From Pseudomonas purpurea (GTDB lineage: Bacteria > Pseudomonadota > Gammaproteobacteria > Pseudomonadales > Pseudomonadaceae), in NCBI RefSeq assembly GCF_039908635.1, contig NZ_CP150918.1:372001-436000 (forward strand): DNA of 64,000 nt. The letters run 5' to 3'. Within the stretch, counting starts at the first letter, position 1. Each line of letters begins with the position of its first letter. The position numbers and the translations under genes were made by a program. Below, piece after piece: positions 18,976-28,061 of this stretch. The notes under the pieces are model-generated. The model did not search any database. It was not told the DNA's origin and saw only the letters and a list, made by a program, of their open reading frames with translations.

Positions 18976-19190
18976 CGCAGTAAAAGAGGGAATCCCCGGC
19001 CTGCCTGTACCAGGGTTCCCGAAACGGGAGGGCTCTGCTGCGCAGGCGGCTGAGCCTGGTGTAAAGAAGGAACCCCTGACCTGCCTGTATCAGGGACCCC
19101 AAAACGGGTGGGGTTCGTTGTGAGCCCTGGGTGTAAAGAGGGGAATCCCCGGCCTGCCTGTACCAAGGTCCCCGAAACTGGGTAGTGCTT
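18976..19190. repeat. three tandem imperfect hairpin repeats
   Basis: Three copies of a roughly 50-bp core begin near 18980, 19061 and 19133 (steps of 81 and 72 bases). Each carries an invariant loop CCTGCCTGTA flanked by C-rich and G-rich arms and ends in an AAAC-G-rich stretch. In the second copy the arms CCCTGA and TCAGGG pair perfectly; in the others they pair with mismatches. Together with a REPIN downstream this fills most of the 580-base gap 18935-19514, in which I see no credible gene. Confidence 0.7.
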
Positions 19191-19388
19191 GAGCTATTGC
19201 AGGGGGCGTGCCAGGTTTTGATAAGTTGAAACAAAAAGCCCGCATGCAGCGTTAAAGCCCCGTAATTCTGGGCTTTGGCGTTTTTGTTGGATGGGATTTT
19301 GTGTGGTTGGCGGCGGGTTTTTGCTTCGCGTGGTATGCGCGATTGCGGTTCACGGTGCATTGAGGCGGTGCACGCAGACCCCAAAAGC

Positions 19389-19480
19389 ATCGCGAGCAAG
19401 CTCGCTCCCACAGTGGGTTTTCGGTGTTTCACAAGTGTGTGAACACCATAGAACCCTGTGGGAGCGAGCTTGCTCGCGAT
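19389..19480. repeat. REPIN, class A, units in opposite polarity
   Basis: The complement unit (CGCGAGCAAGCTCGCTCCCA) comes first and the forward unit (GGGAGCGAGCTTGCTCGCGA) second, the reverse of the arrangement at most other copies here. It lies just downstream of the ntrC stop. Confidence 0.9.
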
Positions 19481-19514
19481 TGGATCTAGAGATCAGCGAA
19501 AAGCTAACCGCTGG

Positions 19515-20951
19515 TTAGCCCTCCTCCCCCTCATCCTCCTCCCCGCCATCGACCTTCATCCCTAATTCCTTGATCTTGCGGGTCAAGGTGTTACGGCCCC
19601 AGCCCAGCAGGACGGCGGCGTCGCGGCGGCGGCCGGCGGTGTGTTTGAGGGCGGTCTCGATCATGATCCGCTCGAAGCTCGGCACTGCGCTGTCGAGCAG
19701 GCTCGACTGACCGCGTGCCAGCGCCTGATCGGCCCACTGGCGCAGCGCTTGCTCCCAGTTGGTCACCGGTGCCGAATCCTGCGGCAGGTTCAGCAGCTCT
19801 GGCGGCAGGTCACTGATGTGCACTTCGCGACCCGATGCCATCACCGTGATCCAGCGGCAGGTGTTCTCCAGCTGGCGCACGTTGCCTGGCCACGGCAGGT
19901 TCTTCAGGTATTCCTCGGTTTCGCTTTTCAGCAGCTTCGGCTCCACCGCCAGCTCTTGCGCGGCGCGGGCGAGGAAGTGCTTGGCCAGGGTCGGAATGTC
20001 TTCGCGACGGTCCGACAGGCGCGGAATGTGGATGCGGATCACGTTCAGACGGTGGAACAGGTCTTCACGGAATTTCCCGGCGTGCACCAGGGTTTCCAGG
20101 TTCTGGTGAGTCGCGGCAATGATCCGCACATCGACCTTGACCGGCACATGGCCGCCCACGCGATAAAACTCGCCGTCTGCCAGTACGCGCAACAAGCGGG
20201 TCTGGGTGTCGGCGGGCATGTCGCCGATTTCATCGAGGAACAACGTGCCGCCGTCCGCCTGTTCAAACCGCCCGCGCCGCAGGTTGGCGGCGCCGGTGAA
20301 CGCGCCTTTTTCGTGGCCAAACAGCTCGGACTCCATCAGGTCCTTGGGGATCGCCGCCATGTTCAGCGCAATGAACGGCGAGGCTGCCCGTGGGCTGTGA
20401 CGGTGCAGGGCGTGGGCGACCAGTTCTTTACCGGTGCCGGACTCGCCGTTGATCAGTACGGTGATGTTGGAGTGGCTCAGGCGCCCGATGGCGCGAAACA
20501 CTTCCTGCATCGCCGGTGCTTCACCGATGATTTCCGGGGTACGGGTCAGTGCAGGTGCGACTTCCAGGCCTTGCTGCTCCTGGGCGTGTTGATTGGCGCG
20601 CTTGACCAGTGAAACCGCCTCATCGACGTCGAACGGCTTGGGCAGGTACTCGAACGCGCCGCCCTGATAGGACGCCACGGCGCTGTCCAGGTCGGAGTGC
20701 GCGGTCATGATGATCACCGGCAGGCGAGGGTGCTGCTCGCGAATGCGGGCCAGCAGGTCCAGGCCACTGGCACCCGGCATGCGGATGTCGGAGATGATCA
20801 CGTCCGGCTGTTGCCGTGCCAGGCGGCTCATCACGCCATCAGCGCTGTCGAAGCTTTGCGTGGTCATGCCTTCCTGCTGCAAGGCTTTTTCCAGGACCCA
20901 GCGGATAGAACGGTCGTCATCGACGATCCACACGGTTTCACTACGGCTCAT
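19515..20951 (-). CDS. ntrC: nitrogen regulation response regulator NtrC
   Basis: Sigma-54 enhancer-binding activator of nitrogen-limitation genes, 478 aa. Domains: receiver (about 1-120) with the phosphorylated Asp55 in VIISDIRMPG; AAA+ domain (about 140-375) with Walker A GESGTGKE and the sigma-54-contacting GAFTGA loop (GHEKGAFTGA); C-terminal Fis-type helix-turn-helix (about 430-470, AAVLLGWGRNTLTRKIKELGM). The very C-terminus is acidic (GGEEDEGEEG). Its ATG overlaps the ntrB stop by 4 bases, so the kinase and regulator are translationally coupled. Confidence 0.97.
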   Translation of the reverse strand: MSRSETVWIVDDDRSIRWVLEKALQQEGMTTQSFDSADGVMSRLARQQPDVIISDIRMPGASGLDLLARIREQHPRLPVIIMTAHSDLDSAVASYQGGAFEYLPKPFDVDEAVSLVKRANQHAQEQQGLEVAPALTRTPEIIGEAPAMQEVFRAIGRLSHSNITVLINGESGTGKELVAHALHRHSPRAASPFIALNMAAIPKDLMESELFGHEKGAFTGAANLRRGRFEQADGGTLFLDEIGDMPADTQTRLLRVLADGEFYRVGGHVPVKVDVRIIAATHQNLETLVHAGKFREDLFHRLNVIRIHIPRLSDRREDIPTLAKHFLARAAQELAVEPKLLKSETEEYLKNLPWPGNVRQLENTCRWITVMASGREVHISDLPPELLNLPQDSAPVTNWEQALRQWADQALARGQSSLLDSAVPSFERIMIETALKHTAGRRRDAAVLLGWGRNTLTRKIKELGMKVDGGEEDEGEEG

Positions 20952-22033
20952 GTCGATGGGGCTCCTTGTTCCAGTGGCAGAAAGATCGAGAACGTGGTGT
21001 GGCCTGGATGGCTGTCACATTCGATCAGGCCCTGGTGCTGGCTGATGATGTTCTGGGTAATGGCCAGGCCGAGCCCGGTACCGTCCGGGCGACCGCTGAC
21101 CATGGGAAAGAAGATGGTTTCTTGCAGGTCTGCAGGGATCCCCGGACCGTTGTCGATGATTTCGAGTTTGGTCACCAGGCGATGGCGCACGTGGCCGATG
21201 GTGAACTGGCGCATGGCGCGTGAGCGCAGGGTGATGCGGCCCAGGCGCAGTTCGTTCTGGCTGCTGATGGCCTGCATCGCGTTGCGCACGATGTTCAAGA
21301 CGGCCTGGATCATTTGTTCACGGTCGATCAGTACGTCGGGAATGCTCGGGTCATAGTCGCGCACCAATGTGATGCAGCCCTGGCTTTCGGCCTCGACCAG
21401 GTTGCACACGCGCTCCAGCACTTCGTGGACATTGCACATGGCCAGCGACGGCAGCTTGTTTGAACCGAGCATGCGATCCACCAGGTTACGCAGGCGATCG
21501 GCCTCCTCGATGATGACGTTGGTGTAGTCCTTGAGGCTTTCTTCCGGCAGTTCGCGGGCCAGCAACTGGGCGGCGCCGCGAATCCCGCCGAGAGGGTTCT
21601 TGATTTCGTGAGCGAGGCCGCGCACCAGCATCTTGCTGGTTTCCTGCTTGGACAACTGCGCTTCTTCCTTGGTAATGCGCAGCAAACGGTCACGCGGGTG
21701 GACTTCGAGCAGCAGCAGCGTGTCGCCGTTACTCAGGATCGGTGTTACCGCGTAATCGACGGTCAGTGTCTGGCCGGTCAGGGCAGTAAGCATCGCTTCG
21801 CGCTTGGTGAACGGATGCGCCTGCTCCACGGCCTGGCGCAGGGAGTTCAGGGCTTCGGTCGACTCGGTGAACAGCTCGCTGATGAATTGCCCGTGGCTGC
21901 GCTGGCCGCTGATGGCCAGGAGCATTTCTGCCGCGGGGTTCATGTACTCAAGGCGCAATTGGGCGTCGAGCAGAATGGTAGCGGTGGTCAGGTTGTCGAG
22001 TAGCAAGCGGTGCAGTGCGTCGCTGATGGTCAT
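20948..22033 (-). CDS. ntrB: nitrogen regulation sensor histidine kinase NtrB
   Basis: Cytoplasmic PII-controlled kinase/phosphatase for NtrC, 361 aa. It has an N-terminal PAS domain (about 5-120, ILLDAQLRLEYMNPAAEMLL), then the phospho-acceptor His in RGLAHEIKNPLGGIRGAAQLL, an N box (VLNIVRNAMQA), and G boxes EIIDNGPGIP and GRPDGTGLGLAI. The ATG at 22033 follows a GAGGTCCT Shine-Dalgarno; longer in-frame starts add sequence unlike the family. A near-perfect NtrC operator lies about 200 bases upstream (22230-22246), so the operon is probably NtrC-controlled. Confidence 0.96.
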   Translation of the reverse strand: MTISDALHRLLLDNLTTATILLDAQLRLEYMNPAAEMLLAISGQRSHGQFISELFTESTEALNSLRQAVEQAHPFTKREAMLTALTGQTLTVDYAVTPILSNGDTLLLLEVHPRDRLLRITKEEAQLSKQETSKMLVRGLAHEIKNPLGGIRGAAQLLARELPEESLKDYTNVIIEEADRLRNLVDRMLGSNKLPSLAMCNVHEVLERVCNLVEAESQGCITLVRDYDPSIPDVLIDREQMIQAVLNIVRNAMQAISSQNELRLGRITLRSRAMRQFTIGHVRHRLVTKLEIIDNGPGIPADLQETIFFPMVSGRPDGTGLGLAITQNIISQHQGLIECDSHPGHTTFSIFLPLEQGAPST

Positions 22034-22229
22034 TAGGACCTCTTTTGGAGCAAGCGCGCGCGAGAAGAAGGCGCTGATGCGAGGAAAATGCAAAAACCAA
22101 ACCAAGGCTCCGAAAAGAAGCAATAAACCCCTGAAACGGGCGTTTGAAGCTCGATTGCGTGGCGTTCTGTCAGCTTCGACGGGTACTTTCGAACCAAAAT
22201 GGGTTGATAAGTGGGTAGGGTGCAACCTA

Positions 22230-22246
22230 TTGCACCAATATAGTGC
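22230..22246. promoter_or_regulatory. NtrC operator upstream of ntrBC
   Basis: TTGCACCAATATAGTGC. On the minus strand it reads GCACTATATTGGTGCAA, which I recall as one of the strong NtrC sites of the enteric glnA promoter. It lies between the DUF4124 gene stop (22264) and ntrB. It could serve ntrBC autoregulation. Confidence 0.7.
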
Positions 22247-22263
22247 GCAAACCTGGGAGGTGT

Positions 22264-22890
22264 TCAGAAGAAAGGAAAAATCCCGACTTTTTCTTCTTCA
22301 GGCTTGTCGGCGAGGGGGCATTCCGGGCGTTTGCCGTAGTCGGTCATTACGCAGGGTGTGACCTGACGCTTCTGCGCCAGGGAAATACGCAGCATGTGAA
22401 ATGGCTGGTTGGCCGTGCGTTCGACGATGCGTCCCTGCTCGTCGAGTATTTCCACCGCGAGGTGGTGGCTGCCGCGATCAACATTGCTCAGGGCGAACAC
22501 CGGGCTGGGGCCCGGCTCGGCGGTCGCTTTGCCATCCAGCAACAGCCGGTAACGGTGCCCGCGTTGCAGGCTGGGTTCGCTGGTGACGCTGACGATCAGT
22601 TCGCCCGCGCTGCTGCGCACGGAGGCATCCGGGTCCGGCACCAGCACTCGAAGCATTTCGTAGCGAAACAGCGGTGTTTCTTCAGTTTTCCTGGGCGAGG
22701 CGTTTGGCGTGGTGCCGACGGGATGGGCCGCCATGCGATTGCCCGGTGCCAGCGGCACCCGTTTCGCATTGCCGGGTTGCGGCTGGTCGGTGAACACCCG
22801 GTTGCCCTGAGCGTCGAGGTAGGTGTAAACCTCGGCCAGCGCCGGGAGGCTGATCAGCCACAGGCTGGTGATGATGAGCCAGCGCTTCAC
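22264..22890 (-). CDS. DUF4124 domain-containing protein
   Basis: A 208-aa exported protein: signal peptide about 1-20 (IITSLWLISLPALAE), then a DUF4124 module (VYTYLDAQGNRVFTDQPQPGNAKRV, about 21-45), a linker, and a C-terminal beta domain (about 85-175, LLLDGKATAEP...LSNVDRGSHHLAVEILDEQGRIV). Function is unknown. The start is a GTG at 22890 overlapping the TGA of the upstream gene (GTGA), so the two are coupled. The same domain order in the upstream gene marks a tandem duplication. Confidence 0.85.
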   Translation of the reverse strand: MKRWLIITSLWLISLPALAEVYTYLDAQGNRVFTDQPQPGNAKRVPLAPGNRMAAHPVGTTPNASPRKTEETPLFRYEMLRVLVPDPDASVRSSAGELIVSVTSEPSLQRGHRYRLLLDGKATAEPGPSPVFALSNVDRGSHHLAVEILDEQGRIVERTANQPFHMLRISLAQKRQVTPCVMTDYGKRPECPLADKPEEEKVGIFPFF

Positions 22891-23393
22891 GGCGTATGCA
22901 CGCGTTGAACGGTGAAAGTCACCGTCGGGCTTTGCTGGACCACGCGTTCTGCGGCGAGTACCTGCACCGCGAGGCTGTGTTCACCGCGATCAATATTGAC
23001 CAATTGCAGGCGCGGTACGTTGCTCGGCTGGCCATAAGGCTGGCCGTCCAGCAGCAGTCGCAACAGATGCGGCCCTTGCAGGCGGGGCTGGATCTGCACG
23101 CCGACGGTGAAGGTGCCGTTGTTGGCGCGCAGGGCTTCTTCGGTGGGCAGACCAGTCAGTTCCAGCACGGCATACGCGGCGCTGCTGTCATTGCGCGGGG
23201 CGGAGGGTTGTTCTGCTGCCGGTTGCTGGCGTTCAACCTGGTTGAGCGGTGGCAGCTCGACCGCTTGGCTCTTCACGCCATCGGGCGGCTGATTGCTGTA
23301 GGCAGCGTTGCCGTCGGCGTCGGTGTACTTGTAGATCTGCGCGACGGCAGGCAGGGCAATCAGAGGCAGTATCAGCAGAAAACCACGACCCAT
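22887..23393 (-). CDS. DUF4124 domain-containing protein (paralogue of its neighbour)
   Basis: A 168-aa exported protein with signal peptide about 1-18 (FLLILPLIALPAVAQ), DUF4124 module IYKYTDADGNAAYSNQPPDG, a short Pro/Gln linker and the same C-terminal domain as the next gene (RLLLDGQPYGQPSNVPRLQLVNIDRGEHSLAVQVL). It lies between glnA and ntrBC, so it travels with the nitrogen-control genes, but no direct link is visible. I place the start at 23393, where the signal peptide begins; a longer in-frame start at 23456 lacks support. Confidence 0.85.
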   Translation of the reverse strand: MGRGFLLILPLIALPAVAQIYKYTDADGNAAYSNQPPDGVKSQAVELPPLNQVERQQPAAEQPSAPRNDSSAAYAVLELTGLPTEEALRANNGTFTVGVQIQPRLQGPHLLRLLLDGQPYGQPSNVPRLQLVNIDRGEHSLAVQVLAAERVVQQSPTVTFTVQRVHTP

Positions 23394-23496
23394 AAAAATC
23401 GACCGATAAACGAAGACGTTGGGTGCAGCATAGGTCAACGGCGGGGGTTGGCCCAAGGTGCTTACATGCCGTCATGAAATGGATCGCTGGTGCAAA

Positions 23497-23519
23497 CAAA
23501 AGCCTCCCGAAGGAGGCTC
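23497..23519 (-). terminator. rho-independent terminator after the MORN-repeat gene
   Basis: On the minus strand AGCCTCC-TTCG-GGAGGCT is followed by TTTTG: a 7-bp stem with a stable TTCG tetraloop, placed 4-27 bases after the stop of the gene at 23524. Confidence 0.85.
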
Positions 23520-23523
23520 GATG

Positions 23524-24720
23524 TCAGGGGGCTCCAGGTGACCAGGGGCCGCTGGGTTCATCGTTCTCATAGTGGCCGCTGCCATCCTTTGTGAGCCAGG
23601 GACCTTGGCGTTTGCCGTTCAGGTAGTTGCCGCGTTCCACTGTTTTGTCGCCGACACGGCGTTCGCTCGGACCATTGAGCTGGTCATGGACGTAGGTGTC
23701 GAAGCCGCGAATGTCGTTATCGGCAGGTTCATCGTTCTCGGAGGGCAGGATGTCCCAGCGGCCTTCGCGCTGGTCGTTTTCATAAAGGCCGGTCTGGGTA
23801 TTTTCAGGGGTGGTGACATACCATTGGCCCTGACGCTTGCCCTCGACATAAGGGCCGCTCTGGTGCTCTTCCCAGCCTTTGCTGAAGTGCCATTCACCCG
23901 TGCGCAGGCCGTGACTGTACTTGCCTTGGGCGCCGATGAAACCATGGCCGTACACAACACTGTCGCCGTCTTCGCTGCCGCGGTAGCGGGTCGGATCGGT
24001 TTCCCAGGCGATCTGGCTGACCTGATAGTTGTAGACCGTACGCGAGCCCTCATGCAGGGGTTTGCCGTAGCCGCGCCAGTAGGTGACGGTCAGGAAGCGG
24101 CCATCCTTTTTCTGGAAGGTTTTCTTGTAGGCCAGTTGTTCCTCACCCGGCGGGGTGTGGCGGATCAGTTGCTGGCTATCGTCGAAGTAGCCGACCAGCG
24201 TGCCTTGGGTGTGGTCGATCTGATCGAATTCGGCAATGTCCGAATTTTCAAAGAAGAAGCGGTGGTTGAGTTGCGTCAGTTGGGCCAGGGCCTTTTTGAC
24301 CGTGAGGGCGTCGAGGGTTTTCTTGCCGTCGACGATGCGGTCGAGGGCTTTTTGCAGCGAGCCGACCTGGCTATAAAGATGATCGTTGGCGTCGTAGCGG
24401 TAGGCATGTACCTGGTAACGACCCTGCTGCTTGAACAGGACGAAGCGGGTCGGCCTCTCGCTGTCCAGTGACATGGCGAAGACGGACTCGATCGAGGCGT
24501 CGCCGAAGTTATCGAGCAGTTGCGGTGACTGGTCGGGTGCCTGGCTGGGGCTGTAATAGCCTTTGACGCCATCGGCCTCCTTGAAGAATGCGAGGGTCAT
24601 CGCGCTTTCCGGCAGGTTGCCGAGCAGCGGATGAGCCAACGGTTTGCCGTCATAGAAGGGTGCAGCGTGGGCGGTGCCCCATGCGAGGCAGCCGATCACG
24701 ACCAGGTGTGTCCACTTCAT
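23524..24720 (-). CDS. exported protein with MORN/YwqK-type repeats
   Basis: A 398-aa protein with a signal peptide (MKWTHLVVIGCLAWGTAHAAP, about 1-19). The N-terminal ~200 residues have no family I know. From about residue 270 at least five repeats of the pattern G-x-Y-x-x-G-x-R-x-G-x-W follow: GKYSHGLRTGEWHF, GPYVEGKRQGQWYV, GLYENDQREGRWDI, GNYLNGKRQGPWLT and GHYENDEPSGPW. Such repeats form MORN-like beta-hairpin stacks that bind surfaces or partners. Database names such as YwqK-family antitoxin come from repeat similarity only; no toxin gene is adjacent. It lies between glnA and the DUF4124 pair, each unit ending in its own terminator. The start is chosen at the signal peptide. Confidence 0.75.
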   Translation of the reverse strand: MKWTHLVVIGCLAWGTAHAAPFYDGKPLAHPLLGNLPESAMTLAFFKEADGVKGYYSPSQAPDQSPQLLDNFGDASIESVFAMSLDSERPTRFVLFKQQGRYQVHAYRYDANDHLYSQVGSLQKALDRIVDGKKTLDALTVKKALAQLTQLNHRFFFENSDIAEFDQIDHTQGTLVGYFDDSQQLIRHTPPGEEQLAYKKTFQKKDGRFLTVTYWRGYGKPLHEGSRTVYNYQVSQIAWETDPTRYRGSEDGDSVVYGHGFIGAQGKYSHGLRTGEWHFSKGWEEHQSGPYVEGKRQGQWYVTTPENTQTGLYENDQREGRWDILPSENDEPADNDIRGFDTYVHDQLNGPSERRVGDKTVERGNYLNGKRQGPWLTKDGSGHYENDEPSGPWSPGAP

Positions 24721-24809
24721 GCGAATCCCTTCGTCTGGTGCACCGATGTCGGTGCGCGAAAATTGCCGATTATCCATGGATGTACAAACGCGGGAAATCA
24801 GCGCCCATA

Positions 24810-24838
24810 AAAAAGACCTCCCGAAGGAGGCCTCTTTT
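24810..24838 (-). terminator. rho-independent terminator of glnA
   Basis: On the minus strand CCTCC-TTCG-GGAGG followed by TCTTTTTT, 32 bases past the glnA stop. The flanking AAAAGA/TCTTTT extends the pairing and makes it potentially bidirectional. Confidence 0.85.
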
Positions 24839-24869
24839 GAGTCACGCCGCTTGCGCGAGCGCTACCGGA

Positions 24870-26276
24870 TCAGCAGCTGTAGTACAGCTCGTATTCCAGT
24901 GGGTGTACGAAGGTACGAACCTTGATCTCTTCTTCGCTTTTCAGGGCGATGTAGGCGTCGATGAAGTCGTCGCTGAACACGCCGCCTTTGGTCAGGAACG
25001 CACGACCTTTGTCCAGCTCTTCCAGGGCTTCTTTCAGGCTGCCGCACACTTGCGGGATCTCTTTCGCCTCTTCAGGCGGCAGGTCGTACAGGTTTTTGTC
25101 AGCGGCGTCGCCAGGGTGGATCTTGTTCTGGATGCCGTCCAGGCCAGCCATCAATAGTGCAGCGAAGCCCAGGTACGGGTTGGCTGCCGGGTCCGGGAAG
25201 CGTGCTTCGATGCGGCGAGCGCGAGGGCTGGACACGTAAGGAATACGGATCGACGCGGAACGGTTGCGAGCCGAGTAGGCCAGCATTACCGGAGCTTCGA
25301 AGCCCGGGACCAGACGCTTGTAGGAGTTGGTCGACGGGTTGGTGAAGCCGTTCAGGGCTTTACCGTGCTTGATGATGCCGCCGATGAAGTACAGAGCGGT
25401 GTCGGACAGGCCGGCATAGCCTTCGCCTGCGAAGGTGTTCTTGCCATCTTTGGCGATGGACAGGTGAACGTGCATACCCGAACCGTTGTCGCCGTACAGA
25501 GGCTTGGGCATGAAGGTCGCGGTGCGGCCGTAAGCATCGGCAACGTTGTGTACGCAGTACTTGAGGGTCTGAACTTCGTCAGCCTTGGCAACCAGGGTGT
25601 TGAACTTGACGCCGATTTCGTTCTGGCCGGCAGTCGCCACTTCGTGGTGGTGAACTTCGATGACCAGGCCCATTTCTTCCATGGCGTTGCACATGGAGGT
25701 ACGGATTTCGTGGTCGTGGTCGAACGGCGGAACCGGGAAGTAGCCACCTTTGACGCCTGGACGGTGGCCTTTGTTGCCGCCTTCCACGTCCTGGTCGGAC
25801 ATCCACGAACCTTGTTCGGAGAAGATTTTGAACATGGAGCCGGAAATGTCGGACTTGAACTTCACTTCGTCGAAGATGAAGAACTCAGGCTCTGGACCTA
25901 CGAATACGGTGTCGCCGATACCGGTGGACTTCAGGTATTCCTCGGCGCGCTTGGCGATGGCGCGTGGGTCGCGGTCATAGCCTTGCATGGTCGAAGGCTC
26001 GATGACGTCGCACACCAGGATCAGGGTCGGCTCTTCGGTGAACGGATCCAGGACGGCAGTGGTGTCGTCCGGCATCAGGATCATGTCGGAGGCTTCGATG
26101 CCTTTCCAGCCAGCGATGGAGGAACCGTCGAACATTTTACCTTCTTCGAAGAAGGCGTCATCCAGCGCGTCACGGGCCGGCATGGTCACGTGGTGCTGAG
26201 TGCCTTTGGTATCAGTGAAGCGCAGATCAATCCACTTGACGTCATGATCTTTGATGAGTTGAACCGACTTCGACAT
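24870..26276 (-). CDS. glnA: type I glutamine synthetase GlnA
   Basis: Dodecameric enzyme that makes glutamine from glutamate, ammonia and ATP. It has 468 aa, the usual length. Visible motifs are [16 protein letters not shown] near residue 50, [10 protein letters not shown], the ammonia/metal region [17 protein letters not shown], the ATP-binding [23 protein letters not shown], and the adenylylation Tyr in [14 protein letters not shown] near residue 400, so it is a GS-I beta enzyme controlled by adenylylation. The ATG at 26276 has a GGAGG-type Shine-Dalgarno. Upstream are a -24/-12 promoter and candidate NtrC sites, consistent with nitrogen control by the nearby ntrBC. Confidence 0.98.
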   Translation of the reverse strand: MSKSVQLIKDHDVKWIDLRFTDTKGTQHHVTMPARDALDDAFFEEGKMFDGSSIAGWKGIEASDMILMPDDTTAVLDPFTEEPTLILVCDVIEPSTMQGYDRDPRAIAKRAEEYLKSTGIGDTVFVGPEPEFFIFDEVKFKSDISGSMFKIFSEQGSWMSDQDVEGGNKGHRPGVKGGYFPVPPFDHDHEIRTSMCNAMEEMGLVIEVHHHEVATAGQNEIGVKFNTLVAKADEVQTLKYCVHNVADAYGRTATFMPKPLYGDNGSGMHVHLSIAKDGKNTFAGEGYAGLSDTALYFIGGIIKHGKALNGFTNPSTNSYKRLVPGFEAPVMLAYSARNRSASIRIPYVSSPRARRIEARFPDPAANPYLGFAALLMAGLDGIQNKIHPGDAADKNLYDLPPEEAKEIPQVCGSLKEALEELDKGRAFLTKGGVFSDDFIDAYIALKSEEEIKVRTFVHPLEYELYYSC

Positions 26277-26374
26277 AGTGTCCTCCGGGTGGCTTCGGGC
26301 AGGTAGTGGAGTGCCCTTAGAATGTGGGTGATGCCGGCGCGAATACTCTGCCAAGGCAACCTGCCTCACAAGGG

Positions 26375-26390
26375 AGCAAATTGCATGCCA
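26375..26390 (-). promoter_or_regulatory. sigma-54 (-24/-12) promoter of glnA
   Basis: On the minus strand TGGCATGCAATTTGCT matches the sigma-54 consensus TGGCACG-N4-TTGCW at all but one consensus position, with exact GG-N10-GC spacing. It would start transcription near 26364, giving an ~88-base leader. It is part of the 330-base glnA-thiI gap, which otherwise holds the NtrC sites and the thiI promoter region. Confidence 0.8.
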
Positions 26391-26439
26391 GTGCCCCGAC
26401 TTGGGTTTTTCGCCCCAATCCCACGCATATAAAGGTGAA

Positions 26440-26510
26440 AGCGCAGGGTTTGCGCAAAATATCGCCCTTTAATGTAGCGCTTTAAGTGATAAATGACCTG
26501 TTTTGGTGCA
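26440..26510. promoter_or_regulatory. two candidate NtrC-binding sites upstream of glnA
   Basis: TGACCTGTTTTGGTGCA (26494-26510) keeps the strong TTGGTGCA half of NtrC sites. AGCGCAGGGTTTGCGCA (26440-26456) is a weaker dyad. They lie about 60 and 110 bases upstream of the -24 element, at suitable enhancer distance. The second site is tentative. Confidence 0.5.
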
Positions 26511-26606
26511 TCGAAAACCTTCTGCACATTAACTGGTTAAACCTTGAGCAATTTCCGCTATAATCCGCGCCCCCCTTTTTCGGCTGGCCCAGCGCGCGCT
26601 GTTTTC

Positions 26607-28061
26607 ATGAAACTAATCGTAAAAGTCTTCCCCGAGATCACCATCAAGAGCCGCCCGGTACGGATGCGTTTCATCCGTCAATTGGCCAAGAACATCCGTG
26701 CCGTGCTCCGCGATCTGGACCCGGCTGTGGTGGTGAACGGCGTATGGGACAACCTCGAGCTGGAAACGCACGTCACTGACCCCAAAGCCCTGAAGGACAT
26801 GACCGAGCGCCTGAGCTGCATGCCGGGCATCGCGCATTTCCTGCAGGTTGACGAGTACCCGCTGGGCGACTTCGACGACGTCGTCGCCAAGTGCAAGCTG
26901 CACTTCGGCGATTCGTTGGCCGGGAAGATTTTTTCGGTGCGCTGCAAGCGTGCCGGCAAGCACGAATTCAGCTCCATGGACGTCGAGAAGTACGTCGGCA
27001 GCCAACTGCGTCGTCAGTGCGGTGCTGCCGGTATTTCCCTGAAAGAGCCTGAAATCGAAGTTCGCATCGAAATTCGCGACAAACGGTTGTTCGTGATCCA
27101 CAACCAGCACAACAGCATCGGCGGTTACCCGCTGGGCGCGCTGGAACAGACCCTGGTGCTGATGTCCGGCGGTTTCGATTCCACCGTCGCCGCCTACCAG
27201 ATCATGCGCCGCGGGCTGATGGCGCACTTCTGCTTCTTCAATCTCGGCGGGCGTGCCCACGAATTGGGCGTGATGGAAGTCGCGCACTTCATCTGGAAGA
27301 AGTACGGCAGCTCTCAGCGCGTGTTATTTGTCAGTGTGCCGTTCGAGGAAGTGCTGGGCGAAATTCTCGGGAAAGTCGATAACAGTCATATGGGCGTAGT
27401 ATTGAAGCGTATGATGTTGCGCGCTGCGTCCCGAATCGCTGATCGACTGGACATCGAGGCACTGGTCACCGGTGAAGCGATTTCCCAGGTGTCGAGCCAG
27501 ACATTGCCGAACCTGTCCGTGATCGACTGCGTGACCGACAAGCTGGTCTTGCGTCCGCTGATCGCCAGTCACAAGCAGGACATCATCGACCTGGCCAACG
27601 AAATCGGCACCGCCGACTTCGCCAAGCACATGCCGGAATACTGCGGGGTCATCTCGGTGAACCCCAAGACCCACGCCAAGCGTCCGCGTGTGGAGCATGA
27701 AGAGAAAGAATTCGACATGGCGGTGCTCGAGCGTGCGCTCGAGAACGCCAAACTGGTGCCGATCGATCGCGTAATCGATGAATTGGGCCAGGACGTGCAG
27801 ATTGAAGAAGTCAGTGAAGCGCTGGCCGGTCAGATCGTCATCGACATCCGTCACCCGGATGCCGCTGAAGACGACCCGTTACAGCTTGCTGGCGTCGAGG
27901 TACAAGCGATGCCGTTTTATGCACTGAACGCTCGTTTCAAGGAACTGGACCCTACTCGCCAGTACCTGCTGTATTGCGACAAAGGCGTGATGAGTCGCCT
28001 GCATGCCCACCATTTGCTCAGTGAGGGGCATGCCAATGTGCGCGTTTATCGACCGAGCTAA
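26607..28061 (+). CDS. thiI: tRNA 4-thiouridine synthetase ThiI (with rhodanese domain)
   Basis: Makes s4U8 in tRNA and takes part in thiazole synthesis. It has 484 aa. Domains: NFLD and THUMP (about 1-165, tRNA acceptor binding), PP-loop AANH domain (about 175-370; ATP-binding [14 protein letters not shown]), and a C-terminal rhodanese domain (about 400-484). The latter carries the persulphide Cys in [11 protein letters not shown], so the full enterobacterial-type sulphur relay is present. The ATG at 26607 is the family start; a TATAAT at 26559-26564 is a likely -10 box. typA follows in the same direction. Confidence 0.95.
   Translation: MKLIVKVFPEITIKSRPVRMRFIRQLAKNIRAVLRDLDPAVVVNGVWDNLELETHVTDPKALKDMTERLSCMPGIAHFLQVDEYPLGDFDDVVAKCKLHFGDSLAGKIFSVRCKRAGKHEFSSMDVEKYVGSQLRRQCGAAGISLKEPEIEVRIEIRDKRLFVIHNQHNSIGGYPLGALEQTLVLMSGGFDSTVAAYQIMRRGLMAHFCFFNLGGRAHELGVMEVAHFIWKKYGSSQRVLFVSVPFEEVLGEILGKVDNSHMGVVLKRMMLRAASRIADRLDIEALVTGEAISQVSSQTLPNLSVIDCVTDKLVLRPLIASHKQDIIDLANEIGTADFAKHMPEYCGVISVNPKTHAKRPRVEHEEKEFDMAVLERALENAKLVPIDRVIDELGQDVQIEEVSEALAGQIVIDIRHPDAAEDDPLQLAGVEVQAMPFYALNARFKELDPTRQYLLYCDKGVMSRLHAHHLLSEGHANVRVYRPS

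Noticed and set aside
18971..19432. A 153-codon open frame on the minus strand through the tandem repeats
   Set aside because: It begins inside a REP unit, has no family similarity, and consists of translated repeat units whose frame is not kept between copies.
14938..19480. Repeated palindromes considered as CRISPR repeats
   Set aside because: They are isolated inverted pairs kilobases apart, not direct repeats with regular spacers, and there are no cas genes.
23524..24720. MORN-repeat protein considered as a YwqK antitoxin of a toxin-antitoxin pair
   Set aside because: The similarity is to the repeat only; the protein is exported and no toxin gene lies beside it.
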